Positions 12,082 to 27,893 are shown, counted from the stretch's first letter. The stretch: 30,000 nt of DNA from Anaeromyces robustus (GCA_002104895.1 MCFG01000164.1:57501-87500); one strand, 5' to 3'. Numbers and translations are program-made. Notes: generated by a model from the letters alone, not told the origin.

Positions 12082-14911
12082 ATGTCAAAAAAATCAAAGA
12101 CAAAAAAGAATGATAGATTAATGAAACGCAAAGCTGGAAAGGAAAAATTGCTTAAAAAAGAAAATACTGAATCAACAATTACAGAATCAGAAATTGAAAA
12201 AGAAATTGAAGATGGTAGAAATTAATTATATTAATATTAATATCTTTTTTTTATTTTTTTACGAGAAAATAACAATTCAATTGAAAATAAATCCTTATCC
12301 TATAAAAATTAATTATTTTTATATAATTAATAAATATAGCTCAAAGTAGTGTTCCACCAAAAATAAAAAAATGTGCCCATTTAAAGAAAATGGTTAAAAT
12401 AAAAACAATTAATATAGCAATAAGTAAAGCAAAAACTTTAAATAATTGTGAGGATTGTAAGGTATTATTAATATTATAAGCTATAGATATGGTCTTTTTT
12501 TATAATATATTTATTAAATATAAATATATATATTAAAATTTCAAAAATTTTTACTCGAAATTCATTAATGAATATTAAATATAAATTATAATTAAAATAA
12601 AACATTTTTTTTTTTTTTTTAATAATTTAGGAAGAAAAAGAATATAAAGATGTTTTCATGTGTTTATCATGTGCAAACTTTTATTGTGGAAATCAGGATG
12701 AAAATCATACTGAAAAACACTTTAAAACAACAGGTCATTGTGTATTCATGAATTTAAAATCTAAAGCATTCTAGTAAATATTAAATGTTATTTATCAATA
12801 ATATATAATTTTAAACTGCATATTATTTTAAAATATTAATATAATAATTAAATAATAAAATATTTAATTAGTTGTTTCTCTTGTGAAGATGAAATATTTT
12901 ATGGTAAAGCTAGAAATGCAATTTTAACAGAAGTTAAAGCTTTTGTTGAAAATTTTGAAAAAAGAAAAAAAATTGAGGAAATCGAAATTGCTAAAAAAGA
13001 AAGATATATGGAAAATGCCAAAAAAACTATTATATATCCAGGTTTAAGAAATTTAGGTAATACTTGCTTCTTTAACTCTGTTATGCAGGTAATTAAACAA
13101 AATTAAAATAGTATTAACAAAAAGGTTTTTTTTTTTATTATTATTAAGTAAGCTAATTTATATAATATCATAGTCTTACCAGTAGAATTTATATTTATAT
13201 AAACTTTATATATCTATTGTTATATCTAAACCTATAGTGTCTGACCTATACTAAACCTTTAGAAAGTATAATTAATAATGAAAAAGAAATAGAGGAAGGT
13301 CAATTAACTGATTCTTTTGTACATTTTTTAAGAAGTATGCATGAAAAATTAAAAAATGCAGGAGAAAAGCAAAAGCAAGAAATTAAATTCTCACAAGATG
13401 TTGTAAAGCCTTTTGAACTTTTTAATCAAATTGCTTCAAAATGGAATCAGTATAGAGGTTATCGTCAACAAGATAGCCATGAATTATTAAGACATTTACT
13501 AGATGGTATTAGAGATGAACAAATTAAAGTAAATATTTTATATATATTTAAATATTATTAAATATAAAATATTATTTATGGTAATAAAAATAATAAAATA
13601 TATTTACATTTATGATAAATTTTCATTATTAATAAAAATTTCTAGGCTCTTAAAGAAAAAGGCGAAGAAAAAAAAAAGACTTTTATTGATGAAATATTTG
13701 GAGGAAAATTAGTTAATTGTATCATATGTGATACTTGCAAATTAGTATGTAGAAATATAATTATGTAACATATAAAAAAAATAAAACATTAATAATAAAA
13801 TATTATTATATTATTAAATATTTATAGATTAATTACACATATGAACCATTCTTTGATTTATCTTTATCCATTGAAAATTCAAATTCTAAAGTAAACCTTA
13901 ATTAATAATAAATATACTCATTAAATTATAAAAATTTTTTAATTAATATTTATATTTATACATTATATATATATATAAAAGAAAAATTCCAATAAAGATG
14001 AAATAATTGGTCCAGATAATAGTAATATTGAAGAAAAGCTTAAAAATGAAAAATATCCATTAATTAATGATGAAAAAAATAATAATAACATAAAACGAAT
14101 ACTAGAAGAAATTAGTGTAGAGAAAAAGGAAAATGATGAAGCTTTTAGTATAAGAGATTGTATTAAACAATTTATGGATATTGATGTTTTAGAAGGTAAA
14201 GAAGCTTGTATATGTGACAACTGTACTAAAATACGATACGGAGAACACAATCAACCAACAAAAACTAAAAAAAAAAGTAAAAAAGTTAAAAAGATAAGAA
14301 TAAATAATGGATCTAAATTATCAGTTAAAGGTCACCAAGAAGATGATGAAGACTATACGCACATTACATATTATTGTAGTTTAAATGGTATTAGCGAAGA
14401 CAAAGAAAATGCAAGATATTTTTATGAAAATAATAGTAACAAAGAAGAAAATGATAATGATGAAAATAATGAAGAGAAAGAAATAGAAATAGAAGAAGAA
14501 GAAGAAAAAATAGAAGAAGAAAAGAAAAAGGTAGTTTATCGTAGAATTAAAAAACGTTACTTTATTGATGAATTCCCAAAGATTTTAGTTTTAAATATGA
14601 AAAGATTTACTCAGGTTGGTTTTTATGGACGTGTAAAAAAATCAGATAAATTTGTTGATTTCCAACCATTTTTAAAATTAGCACCATATCTTTCACCTAT
14701 TAAACATGATGAAAATATTCAACCATTTTACAGATTATATGGTGTTATTGTTCATTCAGGTTTTAGTTATCAATCTGGTCATTACTTTGCTTTTATTAGT
14801 AGAAAAGTTGGAGAATGGTTTTATGCTAGTGATAGTAGTATTAGACCATCAGATTGGGACGAAGTCAAGAAAAGTTGTCCATATTTATTATTCTATGAAA
14901 GAATTAAATAA
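12082..14911 (+). CDS. USP16: Ubiquitin carboxyl-terminal hydrolase, zf-UBP + USP, USP16/USP45-like
   Basis: Cysteine protease removing ubiquitin from proteins; USP16 relatives act on histone H2A and ribosomal proteins, but the substrate here is unknown. Eight exons: 12082-12214, 12340-12461, 12631-12773, 12872-13088, 13238-13528, 13646-13744, 13828-13890, 13982-14911; 665 residues. Seen: basic N-terminus; zf-UBP with C56, H58, C81/C84, C96/C99, C104, H111, H115, H121, C134/C137; catalytic Cys box GLRNLGNTCFFNSVMQ (Cys198); QQD box YRQQDSHELLRHLLDG; zinc ribbon CIICDTC and CICDNC; His box SGHYFAFIS (His623) and the acidic residue in WFYASDSS (Asp640). All catalytic residues are present, so it should be active. 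A long Lys/Glu/Asp-rich insertion sits between the zinc ribbon half and the His box, as in USP16/45. Start: first ATG of a lysine-rich leader. Convergent with the kinesin gene. Confidence 0.93.
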
Positions 14912-15325
<414 letters not shown>

Positions 15326-17287
15326 TTAATGACCTTTTCCATCTAATTCCATTAAAACTCTTCTTGCTTCTTCTGATGGAGCATCATATATACCTAATTT
15401 TTTTTCTAATTCATAACGTTTTACCATTTATTCATCTTGAGATAATGTATTTTTAGGTTTAGGTTTTGAACTCAATTTTGCTTTTCTTTGTTTTGTACGA
15501 CAATCTACAATTAAACCCCAGAGTTTTAAATAAAAGAGCTTCGCTCTTTTTTCAGTAACACCTTTTGAAAGAAGACAACGACGTATAAATTCCATCTCAG
15601 GAATATTACATAACTGTATACCATTTTCTTTATTTGGTACCAAAAATTCGGGTTTAATAGCTCCATTAGAAGCTTTTTCAATCCATTCAACTACATGTTT
15701 ATATTCCCAAGTTGATGGATCCTTTGGATTATATTCTTTTTTCTTTAATGGATCATAACCTTTTTTTTGAGTAACTTTTAATGGTGAAGAATATCGAAGA
15801 GTATTCAAAGTATGAGAATAGTCTAAACAATTTGGTGAAACATTTGCAATAAAAATGGTAGTACAAGGACGGGTACATGATTCAATATCGAAAGTTTCTT
15901 TTAATAACTTCGTTAATACACTATTTCTAAATGGTATATGTATATGTTGTTTTAAACCCATAGTGGCAAGTGTTCTTGCTTGAATGCATTCTTTTAAAGT
16001 TAATAATTAGCTATTAATATCTTTAGTTTCTTTTAGTCTTTCTTTGTCATGAAATTTTGAATCTTTATTAATAGTATTAATAAGAAAAAAAAATAATAAA
16101 GATTATTTATTTTAATAAATCTAAAAAAAAAATTCATAACATATATATATAATTAAAAAATACTTTAAACTAATAAATAATTATATATATTCTAATATAA
16201 ATAATATATTTAAATACCAGCATGTCTCTCAGAACCAGCTAAATCCACTAAATAAATAATACCATCATTTGCTTGATTTATAACTGTGTTATGTATTCTA
16301 ATTTGACATATCGCATGACTTCTTGATGAAGTATCATTTTTTTGAGTAGGCTTTGTTCTTCTATGAGAAAAACCAATATTAATATATTTTAATAACTCAT
16401 CAGCTGTTATACAATCATATTCCTGTAAACCTTTGATTGCTATGTTTCTAAATTTATCTTCCATAATAAATATTTCTTCTTTGTTATTTAATAAATCATA
16501 ACATTGATTTCCTAAAATTTCAAAAAAAGAAATTTTAATTTCGAAAGGTCTCTCATTAAATGTTTCTAAAGATTTTAAATTCATATCATTGATAACTTTA
16601 TCCATTTTATTAAATAAATCCAGAGCTAAATATTCTTCAATTCCATTAATAGTAAAAGTCTAATTGTTAAATAATAATATATCAATATTAATTATAATAT
16701 AATAATTATTAATTAACATTATAATAAAATTTGCAATATTAATTAATTATTATTTAATAATATATAAATAATTTATTCATATTTATGAAAAACAAATTAC
16801 TGTTATATATTAAATTACATTATACTTTGATAATTTAATTAATTTTTATTCATCTTTTTTATGTAATTACCTTTCCTGAACCAGTTTGTCCATAACACAA
16901 TACAACACCTAAAGCACCTGCTAATGATATTTCCACTATATTATGAATAGAATGTTCATACACTACTTTATTATCATCATTGGGTCCAAATACATAATCA
17001 AAATCAAAACTTTGAGATTTTATTATTGGTTTATCATCAAAACGAAATGTTGGTTCATATATATGTGCCTTATATGGATTATTTTTATTTGGAAAACAGG
17101 TTTCAAAAGAATTAATTTCATTTTCATTGGGCATTAATGGTCTTATTCTTAAATATATTGAAATATCTTTTAATGTTTCATCATTATGTACGCTATTTAT
17201 AATTTTAACCTTATTGGCACGGTCATTATATTCTTGTATAGTTTTTATAAAAAAATCAGAATTAACTAAAATTTTTTCTTCTAACAT
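15326..17287 (-). CDS. Kinesin-13-like motor with C-terminal SAM-like domain, interrupted by in-frame TAA (possible pseudogene)
   Basis: Exons (complement): 16871-17287, 16218-16659, and 16062 down to 15428 or 15326. Kinesin-13 motors depolymerise microtubules; KIF24 relatives act at centrioles and cilia. Seen: RIRPL strand, P-loop GQTGSGKT (residues 133-140), SFFEI, GLQEYD, SSRSH switch I, DLAGSE switch II start, the switch II glutamate in LKETKDIN, HIPFRNSVLTKLLK and TLNTLRYSS. A SAM-like module follows at about 404-472 (from DPSTWEYKHVVEWIE to FYLKLWGLIV), then a basic tail. TAA at 16007-16009 (codon 305) falls on the Ser of the INKS-type motif; a second TAA at 15428-15430 (codon 498) is followed in frame by ATG and 33 codons to TAA at 15326-15328. 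Alternatives: pseudogene, assembly error, readthrough, or unusual splicing. Start: ATG with an in-frame TGA 21 bases upstream, so the N-terminus is well fixed unless spliced. Confidence refers to family identity. Confidence 0.85.
15428..15430 (-). other. Second in-frame TAA of the kinesin gene, followed by 33 open codons
   Basis: The frame reads GAT GAA TAA ATG GTA AAA and stays open to TAA at 15326-15328. The downstream peptide (MVKRYELEKKLGIYDAP, then SEEARRVLMELDGKGH) and its GC content look coding, unlike the intergenic DNA beyond. Confidence 0.6.
16007..16009 (-). other. In-frame TAA inside kinesin switch II
   Basis: The codon lies between ATT AAT AGC and TTA TTA ACT in the kinesin frame. 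Aligned to kinesin-13 or kinesin-1, it replaces the Ser of the INKS motif; flanking residues on both sides align without a gap. One base change (TCA to TAA) would explain it. Confidence 0.9.
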
Positions 17288-17362
17288 TTTTTTAAATTTT
17301 ATTCAAATGTATATATTTTTAAAAAAAAAATCAGAATTAGCTAAATTTATTTATTTATCTAT

Positions 17363-17425
<63 letters not shown>

Positions 17426-18646
17426 TCTGTTTTAATAACAATATTAACAATTACATTATTGCTATAAAAAATATTTGTTATTATTCTGTATTAAGCCAAA
17501 TAACAGTAAATGTAACTCTTTCATGATTTCATTTATTTAATTTTTAAATTATAATATTAATATTTAAAATCCTACTTAAAAATACCTTTATCTATATTAA
17601 TTATTTTTTCATTAATATATTACATATGAATTTTTAATGTAATTTCTAAATATTTAATAAATAAATAAAAATGATTTTGAATTAATATTATTTTTTGTTC
17701 AGAAAAACAAAAATTTTATAATAATGATATTTTATGATTTAAATTATCTTTTAAAATAAAACATTCATTTCTAAGGAAAAAAAAAATGAAATAAAAAAAA
17801 AATAAAAACAAATAAAAATACATTCAAAATTAATATATAAAAAATCATATTACTACTTAAAATTTAAAATAATAATATGATTTTTAATTATTTTACTATT
17901 GTATTAACTTCACGAAAATCCATTGATTAAAAATTAATAAATTTATTTATATTAAACAAAAACTTATAATATTATTAACAAAATTAAATAAATTAAAAAC
18001 ATATAAAAGATATATAATTTTCATAATTCAAAATCAATAAAAATAACTTATAAAAAAAGATGTACAATGTAAAACCATTGAATTTCAAATTAATTTGATT
18101 TCTTTTATAGTTTTATTATAATGATTATTCTTCTTTTAATTAAAATTGGTTTTATTTGTTTTATATTTTTATATTTTTCCCTCTTTTTTTTTATGATTGT
18201 TACTATATTTTTTAAAGAGTATTATAATATTATTATTAAAAATTTGTATTTTATGTACGTTTCTTATTTTATTTATTCTTATTGTTTACCATAAATTAAG
18301 GTATTTATATGGTAATAACAAAAAAAGAATAATATAAACTAAAAAAAAAAAAAATAATTTAAATAATGGGTAAGCTTGAATTAATCAATAATTTAATTGA
18401 TATATACTAGAATTTCTTTTATATTTAAAAAAATAGAAATTTCTTATCTTTAAAAATATTTATATAATACTATACTAACATATTTGTATATTATCCATTC
18501 CTTAGTTAATATATTTTTATTGATGTTGATATATTAAAATATGACCAAAAAAAATACAACACATTTAATAAAGAAAATTATAATATATAAATATATTATT
18601 CATTACTATAGTAGAATTAATAATTTTTTTTCAATTTTGTTTTAAT
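17288..18646. other. Intergenic between kinesin start and Mim1-like gene end
   Basis: A 24-bp copy of coding sequence from the kinesin start lies at 17321-17346, directly followed by (ATTT)n at 17346-17425. The rest is AT-rich with poly(A) runs; I see no gene. Confidence 0.65.
17346..17425. repeat. (ATTT)n array, about 19 units, just upstream of the kinesin ATG
   Basis: Tetranucleotide array beginning about 60 bases from the kinesin start codon. Confidence 0.95.
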
Positions 18647-19186
18647 TTAAAGTATATAATTCCTTTTAATAACTAATTTATTATTGTTTTCAGTATTTAT
18701 TAAATCCTTTAAACCAAATATTTCTTCTTTTTTAATAATTTTTGGATTATTTGTAATTTCATTGTTTTGATTATTATTTTTCATCATTTTAGAAGATTTT
18801 TCCATAACAGTTTGGAAAACTAATTGTTCATAAATGCCTTTATCAACACCCATAGCAACTGCAACTGGTTCAGTATCATTACGTCTATTACTAACATAGA
18901 ATTTATTTTTCTTTTCTGGTAATTGGTTATATGGTTTCTTTAAGAATCCATATTTAACTACTGCAGCATGAGCAACAAATTCACCAAGACCATAAAAAGC
19001 ACCTTGAATAAATGGAATGGCAAAATATGTCATAAAATCTTTCCAAAATTTTGGATTGTTTAAAGTATCATTTCTAATAAAATTGAAAATTCTTTCTTCA
19101 AGTTCATCATTATTTTCTTCATCATCGATAAATTCATTTTTTTTATCATCAATCTTCTCTGGATCGTATGATTGTGTTGTTGCCAT
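18647..19186 (-). CDS. MIM1: Mim1/TOM13-like mitochondrial (hydrogenosomal) outer-membrane biogenesis protein
   Basis: Single exon, 179 residues. The diagnostic part is residues 46-81: a short helix (PKFWKDFMTYF) leading into one membrane segment with IPFIQGAFYGLGEFVAHA and then KYGF. This fits the TOM13/Mim1 family pattern (LPFxNG-x-LGFGE-x-A, then a W/Y-G), including the GxxxG motif (G62, G66) that Mim1 needs to oligomerise when it helps insert alpha-helical outer-membrane proteins. Mim1 is fungus-specific, supporting a fungal source. Flanks are acidic N-terminal and Asn/Lys-rich C-terminal; the protein is longer than yeast Mim1 (113 residues). Mim2 or an unrelated single-pass protein is the alternative. 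Start: first ATG of the frame. Upstream lie a T8A25 tract and an (ATTT)n array. Confidence 0.6.
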   Translation of the reverse strand: MATTQSYDPEKIDDKKNEFIDDEENNDELEERIFNFIRNDTLNNPKFWKDFMTYFAIPFIQGAFYGLGEFVAHAAVVKYGFLKKPYNQLPEKKNKFYVSNRRNDTEPVAVAMGVDKGIYEQLVFQTVMEKSSKMMKNNNQNNEITNNPKIIKKEEIFGLKDLINTENNNKLVIKRNYIL

Positions 19187-20003
<817 letters not shown>

Positions 20004-23000
20004 TTAATAATCATCATCAGCATATGAAAAACGATTTCTAGCTTTAGTCTTTCTATTACCCTTGTTATGTTTTTTACTTCGAGGTAAAGCATCTTGCTGA
20101 GAATAAAGATTAGCCCTAGTGAAATCTGATGAACTAAATTTTCCTTTAGTATGGGCAACAATTGTTTTTCCTTGGAAAAATTCTTTATCTATTTTTTTGG
20201 CTGCTGAACTAGATTTCTTTTTATTATTTAAAATATCTTAATAACCAAAAATAAAATTTTAATAAAAAATAATTATATATATATTTATATATACCATTGA
20301 TTTTTTTTCTTCCTTAAGTTTTTCAGTTTGTTGAGTAAATTTTTCAAACTTTGCTCTATCTTTAATATATCTTGAAATATCAAAATTTTCTTTATTAAAT
20401 TCCTTTGCATCAACATCTGGTGGTGGATGACAATATAATAATCTACCCTATATTGTTTAATATAAAATAAATGATAAAAAAATATATTAGACTAATTCTA
20501 TTATTTTAATATTAATAAATATACATAACTTTATATTAAAATATTTACAGAGGTGTAGTCTTTTAAAACATATCTAGCAGCTCTAGCTTCATCTGGATTA
20601 CCTTGAACTGATTTTGTAAAACCTCTATTTACTAAAATACAAATATTAAATGCATGTTAAAAGAAAAGAAAAAAAAAAGGAAGAAAAAAGGATATTGTAC
20701 AAAATGAATTAAAAATATTATAATAATTAATATTAATGATAAAAAAACACATACTAGCATATGGACATAAAAATTCTTCAGAAGTAGGTGGTCTTGGAAC
20801 ATAACCTTCTTCACCTTCATCTTTTATTTTAATACGGATACCATAGAAAGCTTCAAGAACTTCTCTTGGAATATGTCTACATAATAAACCTACAGGACCA
20901 GTATATTCTCTAAGTTGATCAACTGGTAAAATACCATTACATACCATTTCAGCTTGAGTTGTAGCAAAACTTGGAAATACTAAACCAGGACAGTCACATA
21001 AAATGACATTTGATGATAAATTAATAGTCTAATTATAATTAAATTAATGTCAAATAAAAATGAAAAGGAAAAAGAAAAAGAAAAAAAAAAAACAGTAAAT
21101 AAATACTCTAAATAATTTACTATTTTTTAAACTATTACAAATTATTAATTAAAATACTTATGAATAATATTATAAATAAATTTCTAATAAACATACTTGG
21201 AAATGCTTAGTTTTTCCTGGTGTTGAACCAACAGCAACTTTCTTTGCACCAGTAACTGCATTAATAGTTGAACTCTTACCAACATTTGGATAACCAACAA
21301 GACCAATAATTTGTTTATCCGGGCCTTCAAAAATTTTTATTGTATAATTTTTATAATAATTATAATGATAATGATAATTATAAATAGTAATAATTATAGT
21401 AAAATGTTAATAAAATTATTATGAATTGCAGAAATAAAATAAAACAAAAAAAAATAAAATAATAAAATAAAATAAAATAAATTATAATACAAATTAAATA
21501 ATTAATATTTACTGTGTTTTGAAAATGGACACTTATCAAGAAGTAAAGTTACTAAATCTTCAGCAGAATAAATTCTTGCTGTCTTAGGTACTTGTAATTC
21601 TCTATATTAATAATTGAAAAAAAAATTATTAAATATTGTATTATACATTGTATTATAAACAAATATATATATATATATTATTTAAGAAACTTTACTGTTC
21701 ACTTTTAATATGCATATCTTCTAAAGCATGTTCAGTCTTTTTGATTTCTTCTTCAATAACTTGATTAACACTATTAGATGCAATGTCTTCTTCTTCAATT
21801 TCATTACGAGCTTTTTGAGCTTGTTCTAAACGTTCCTTTAATAATTTTTCTTTTTCCTTTTCCAATTCCTGATAATCTTTTTCTATTTTTGCTGAGAAAA
21901 ATACATATTCTATATTTTGCTTTTGGAAATAATCTGCCCATTGAATTCTTAAATATTATTATAACACATATATTTAATAAAAAATTCCAATATAGACTTT
22001 TTTATAATAATAATAATATGGTAATATTAATTAAATCTATATACCTTTGATTTACAGTTAACATATCAGCTTTATTGATTAATAAAAGATTTTTCTTTTC
22101 TTCACCATTTTCTTTTACATATTTTTCTAAATCTTCTGATCTAAAAATTAATGGGTTTCTAGCATCAACAATTTGGACAATTAAATCTGATCTCTCGACA
22201 ACTCTCCATAATTGTCTCCAAATTTCTAAATTCCTTTCATATGGAGTTAATAATAAACCATTCTTTTCTTCTAATCTATAATAAGCAATAATATAATATA
22301 ATATAATATAATATAATATAATATAATATAATATAATATAATATAATATAACATAATATAATATAATATAAATATCAATTTTAATATATTAAATTCTAAA
22401 AAGATAAAATAAAAAAATAAATCAACTATAAAAATGATTATTACTGAGCTAAACCACGACGCCAATCTAAAAAATTTTCTCTTTCAGCTTGTTGTAATTC
22501 AGAAGCTGAAGTATTCTTATCCCATTTTGGTCTTTAATATTATATTTATAACAATATAATATATAGCAATAATAATAATAAAAATAAAAATAATTTAATA
22601 TTAAAATAATAATAATTTTGATAATAATGTTTATATAAAAATTTTAAATAAATAAAAAAATCAATATTACCTTCTTGGAATAGTTAATTTTGATTTATTA
22701 GATTCAAAACTTTCAAGAATTTCCTTTTCTTTTTCAGGAGTTAATAAAAAAGGATTTTGAGAATCAGCTGTTATAACTGTAACATTTAATTTTTCTAAAA
22801 TTTTAATTTTAATTTATCAAAATATATGTTATAAATATTTAAATAAAAAAAAATGTTAATATATATTTAAAATTTATTAATTAATTCCTTATTTCAATAA
22901 TTACATTATATAAATTATCTTATATATATTATTATGAAAAATAATGATAATAATAATATCTTTTTAATTACCAGCCTTGAATTCAGTTCCTGCAAGTTGA

Positions 23001-23480
23001 GCAGTATGTAAAAAAGCATCCAAATCATTTTCATGAGTAATTGATTGCATAGTATTCATTGGTTCCGCAAAATCCGTTGTATGCTTTTTAAAGAGAATTT
23101 TATAATAAATATGTTGAAAATGTAATATAATATATTACATTTTATTATATTATTAAATGAAAATTAGTTAAATGAAATCAAATAAAATTAGTAATTATAT
23201 TATCTATAATATTTTATAAAAAGATTTCAAGAATTCATTTTAATATATTATTTATAATTTTTATTTTGTTTATTTATTATATATTAACTATACTTAAAAC
23301 ATTTCCATTTTAATAAAAAAAATATAAAATTTTATTGTAATAAAAGAATTTTTATTAAAAATGTATTTCATTTTTTATAATTACTTTAAACATTTGTTCG
23401 CCATCTTTTCCATGTCTTTTACCATTAAATCTTTGTCTAATTAATGCTTTTCCGAGACCAGTATTTTTCTTATTACCCAT
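20004..23480 (-). CDS. LSG1: LSG1, circularly permuted GTPase of cytoplasmic 60S maturation
   Basis: Drives release of the export adaptor NMD3 from cytoplasmic pre-60S subunits. Twelve exons (complement): 23385-23480, 22972-23083, 22671-22794, 22445-22531, 22045-22275, 21696-21947, 21513-21601, 21197-21324, 20755-21028, 20549-20631, 20295-20447, 20004-20216; 613 residues (human 658). Seen: MGNKK start typical of LSG1, TAQLAGTEF, IPRRPKWDKNTS, FLDWRRGLAQLEE, WRQLWRVVERSD; permuted G motifs in order G4 NKAD (207-210), G5 FSA (234-236), G1 GYPNVGKSS (341-349), G2 GSTPGKTKHFQ, G3 DCPG (385-388); then NGILPVDQLREY, RPPTSEEFL, ARYVLKDYTSGRLLYCHPPP. All nucleotide-binding motifs are intact. The acidic insertion between G5 and G1 is shorter than in animals. 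The acceptor of the last exon (AAAAAG before 20216) is chosen because it is the only one keeping phase; it is the least certain junction. Divergent from DSN1. Confidence 0.96.
22284..22370. repeat. (ATAAT)n pentanucleotide array in an LSG1 intron
   Basis: About 16 units with one C substitution, inside the intron 22276-22444. Confidence 0.95.
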
Positions 23481-24872
23481 TTTTGAATATTATTTAATGA
23501 AGATAAATTTTAAATCTCTTCAACAAAACTTAAACCTAATATTTGTTTTCCTGCTGTTAGAATTTGAAAATACTTTGAATATTGTTTCTATAATATATAT
23601 ATATTTATTAATAAATAATATTAAATTAATTATTATATAAAAATAAAGAATAAAATAAAAAAAAAACCTAATGATTATTAGTGTCAAATTATCAATTCCT
23701 TCTATAATTTTACTATTAAAACAATAATTAATTTTTAATAATAAAAAAAATATTAATAAAATGTAAAAAAAAAAAAAGTTTAATAATTATAAATTTAAAG
23801 AATATTGAAAGAATCTTGATATTGATTGGCTAATAATAAATTTTTAAAATCTATTTATTAATAATAAAATAATATTTAAAATTATTTTGTTAAAACTAAT
23901 AAGTAAACTTTTAAATATTATTAATTAAATAAAATGTAAATGTTTTTAAAATTAATGGTATATGAAAATAAAAAAAAATATTTTCATTTACTTATTATCT
24001 TTTTTTTTTTTTTTGTATCATCTCATCCAAAATAATACATAATATATAAAAATGAATATTATTAAAAAACTTTTTTTATAATAAAAGATAGACTTTTTAC
24101 ATAAAGTGTAAAGTTTTTCAATATATTTATTTATTATGATATCCGCATTATTTAATAATCCAAAAGATATATAAATAAAAAAATTATATGAAATTAAATA
24201 TATTATATATATTTTATATATTTTATTAATAATATATTTTTATATATAATAATTATATTAATAATTTACTATTTTATTAATAATTATAATAATTAAATTA
24301 ATAATTTAATAATATTGAATATAATATACTTGTGTATAATTGTATTATTATTATTATTTTCTTTATAAATATATTTTATATTTTATTATTACTTTTTTCA
24401 AAATAAAAAAAATATAAATCTTAAAATAATGAATTGAAATTAATAATTGTATATATCTTCATTACAAAATAGACAACTATATTTTTTGATATTTTATTAT
24501 TATCTATTTATTTATATTTATTTATTTATTCATTTATTTATGTGTTTATATATTTATTTAAATTGTAAGTAATTTAATGGTAGTTTCATCAATAATAAAA
24601 AAATAAAAAAAAAAATATCTAAATATATAATATTTACTTATATATTAAATAAATAAAAAATAATAAATAAAATAAAAATAAATAAAATGCATAATATCAT
24701 ATTTAAAATGAATGTATAAATTAATTGTTTTTTTTTTTTTTTTTTTTTGCTAATAATAAACTTCTCTATATTTCTCTATATTATTATATATGATAATGTA
24801 TATATATGTATATATATGTATACATAATACTTTAATATCTTCACATATATATATCAAAAGAAATTATATAAA
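23481..24872. other. Divergent promoter region between LSG1 and DSN1
   Basis: The first 120 bases upstream of LSG1 are richer in G+C and probably its 5' UTR. An inverted CCAAT lies at 23825-23829. T14 at 24001, T21 near 24728 and degenerate (TTTA)n around 24505-24560 follow. No further gene supported. Confidence 0.6.
23825..23829 (-). promoter_or_regulatory. Inverted CCAAT box in the LSG1/DSN1 divergent region
   Basis: GATTGGCTAAT context, 345 bases upstream of the LSG1 ATG. Weak evidence: one pentamer. Confidence 0.25.
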
Positions 24873-27643
<2,771 letters not shown>

Positions 27644-27824
27644 ATATTTGTATCAAAAATTAAAATTAATAAAAATAATAATCATTATTCATAACATTTT
27701 ATTAATAAATTTAGTGTAACATTAAAGTAATTACTTGCTAAAAAAGAATAAATTAAATGCTTTAATGTAATTAAAATATTATAAAAGATATTTTTTTTAC
27801 ATTATTTTTTTTTTTTTTTTTACA

Positions 27825-27837
27825 TTATTATTATTTA

Positions 27838-27891
<54 letters not shown>

Positions 27892-27893
27892 TA

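Noticed and set aside
15326-16062. Ciliate-type genetic code with TAA read as Gln
   Set aside because: Y14, LSG1, DSN1, the deubiquitinase and the Cys-cluster gene all end at TAA at homologous or sensible C-termini, so TAA is a normal stop in this genome. Only local readthrough remains possible.
17465-17530. Slightly GC-richer stretch upstream of the kinesin with a 15-codon minus-strand frame
   Set aside because: Too short, stop immediately upstream, no recognisable motif.
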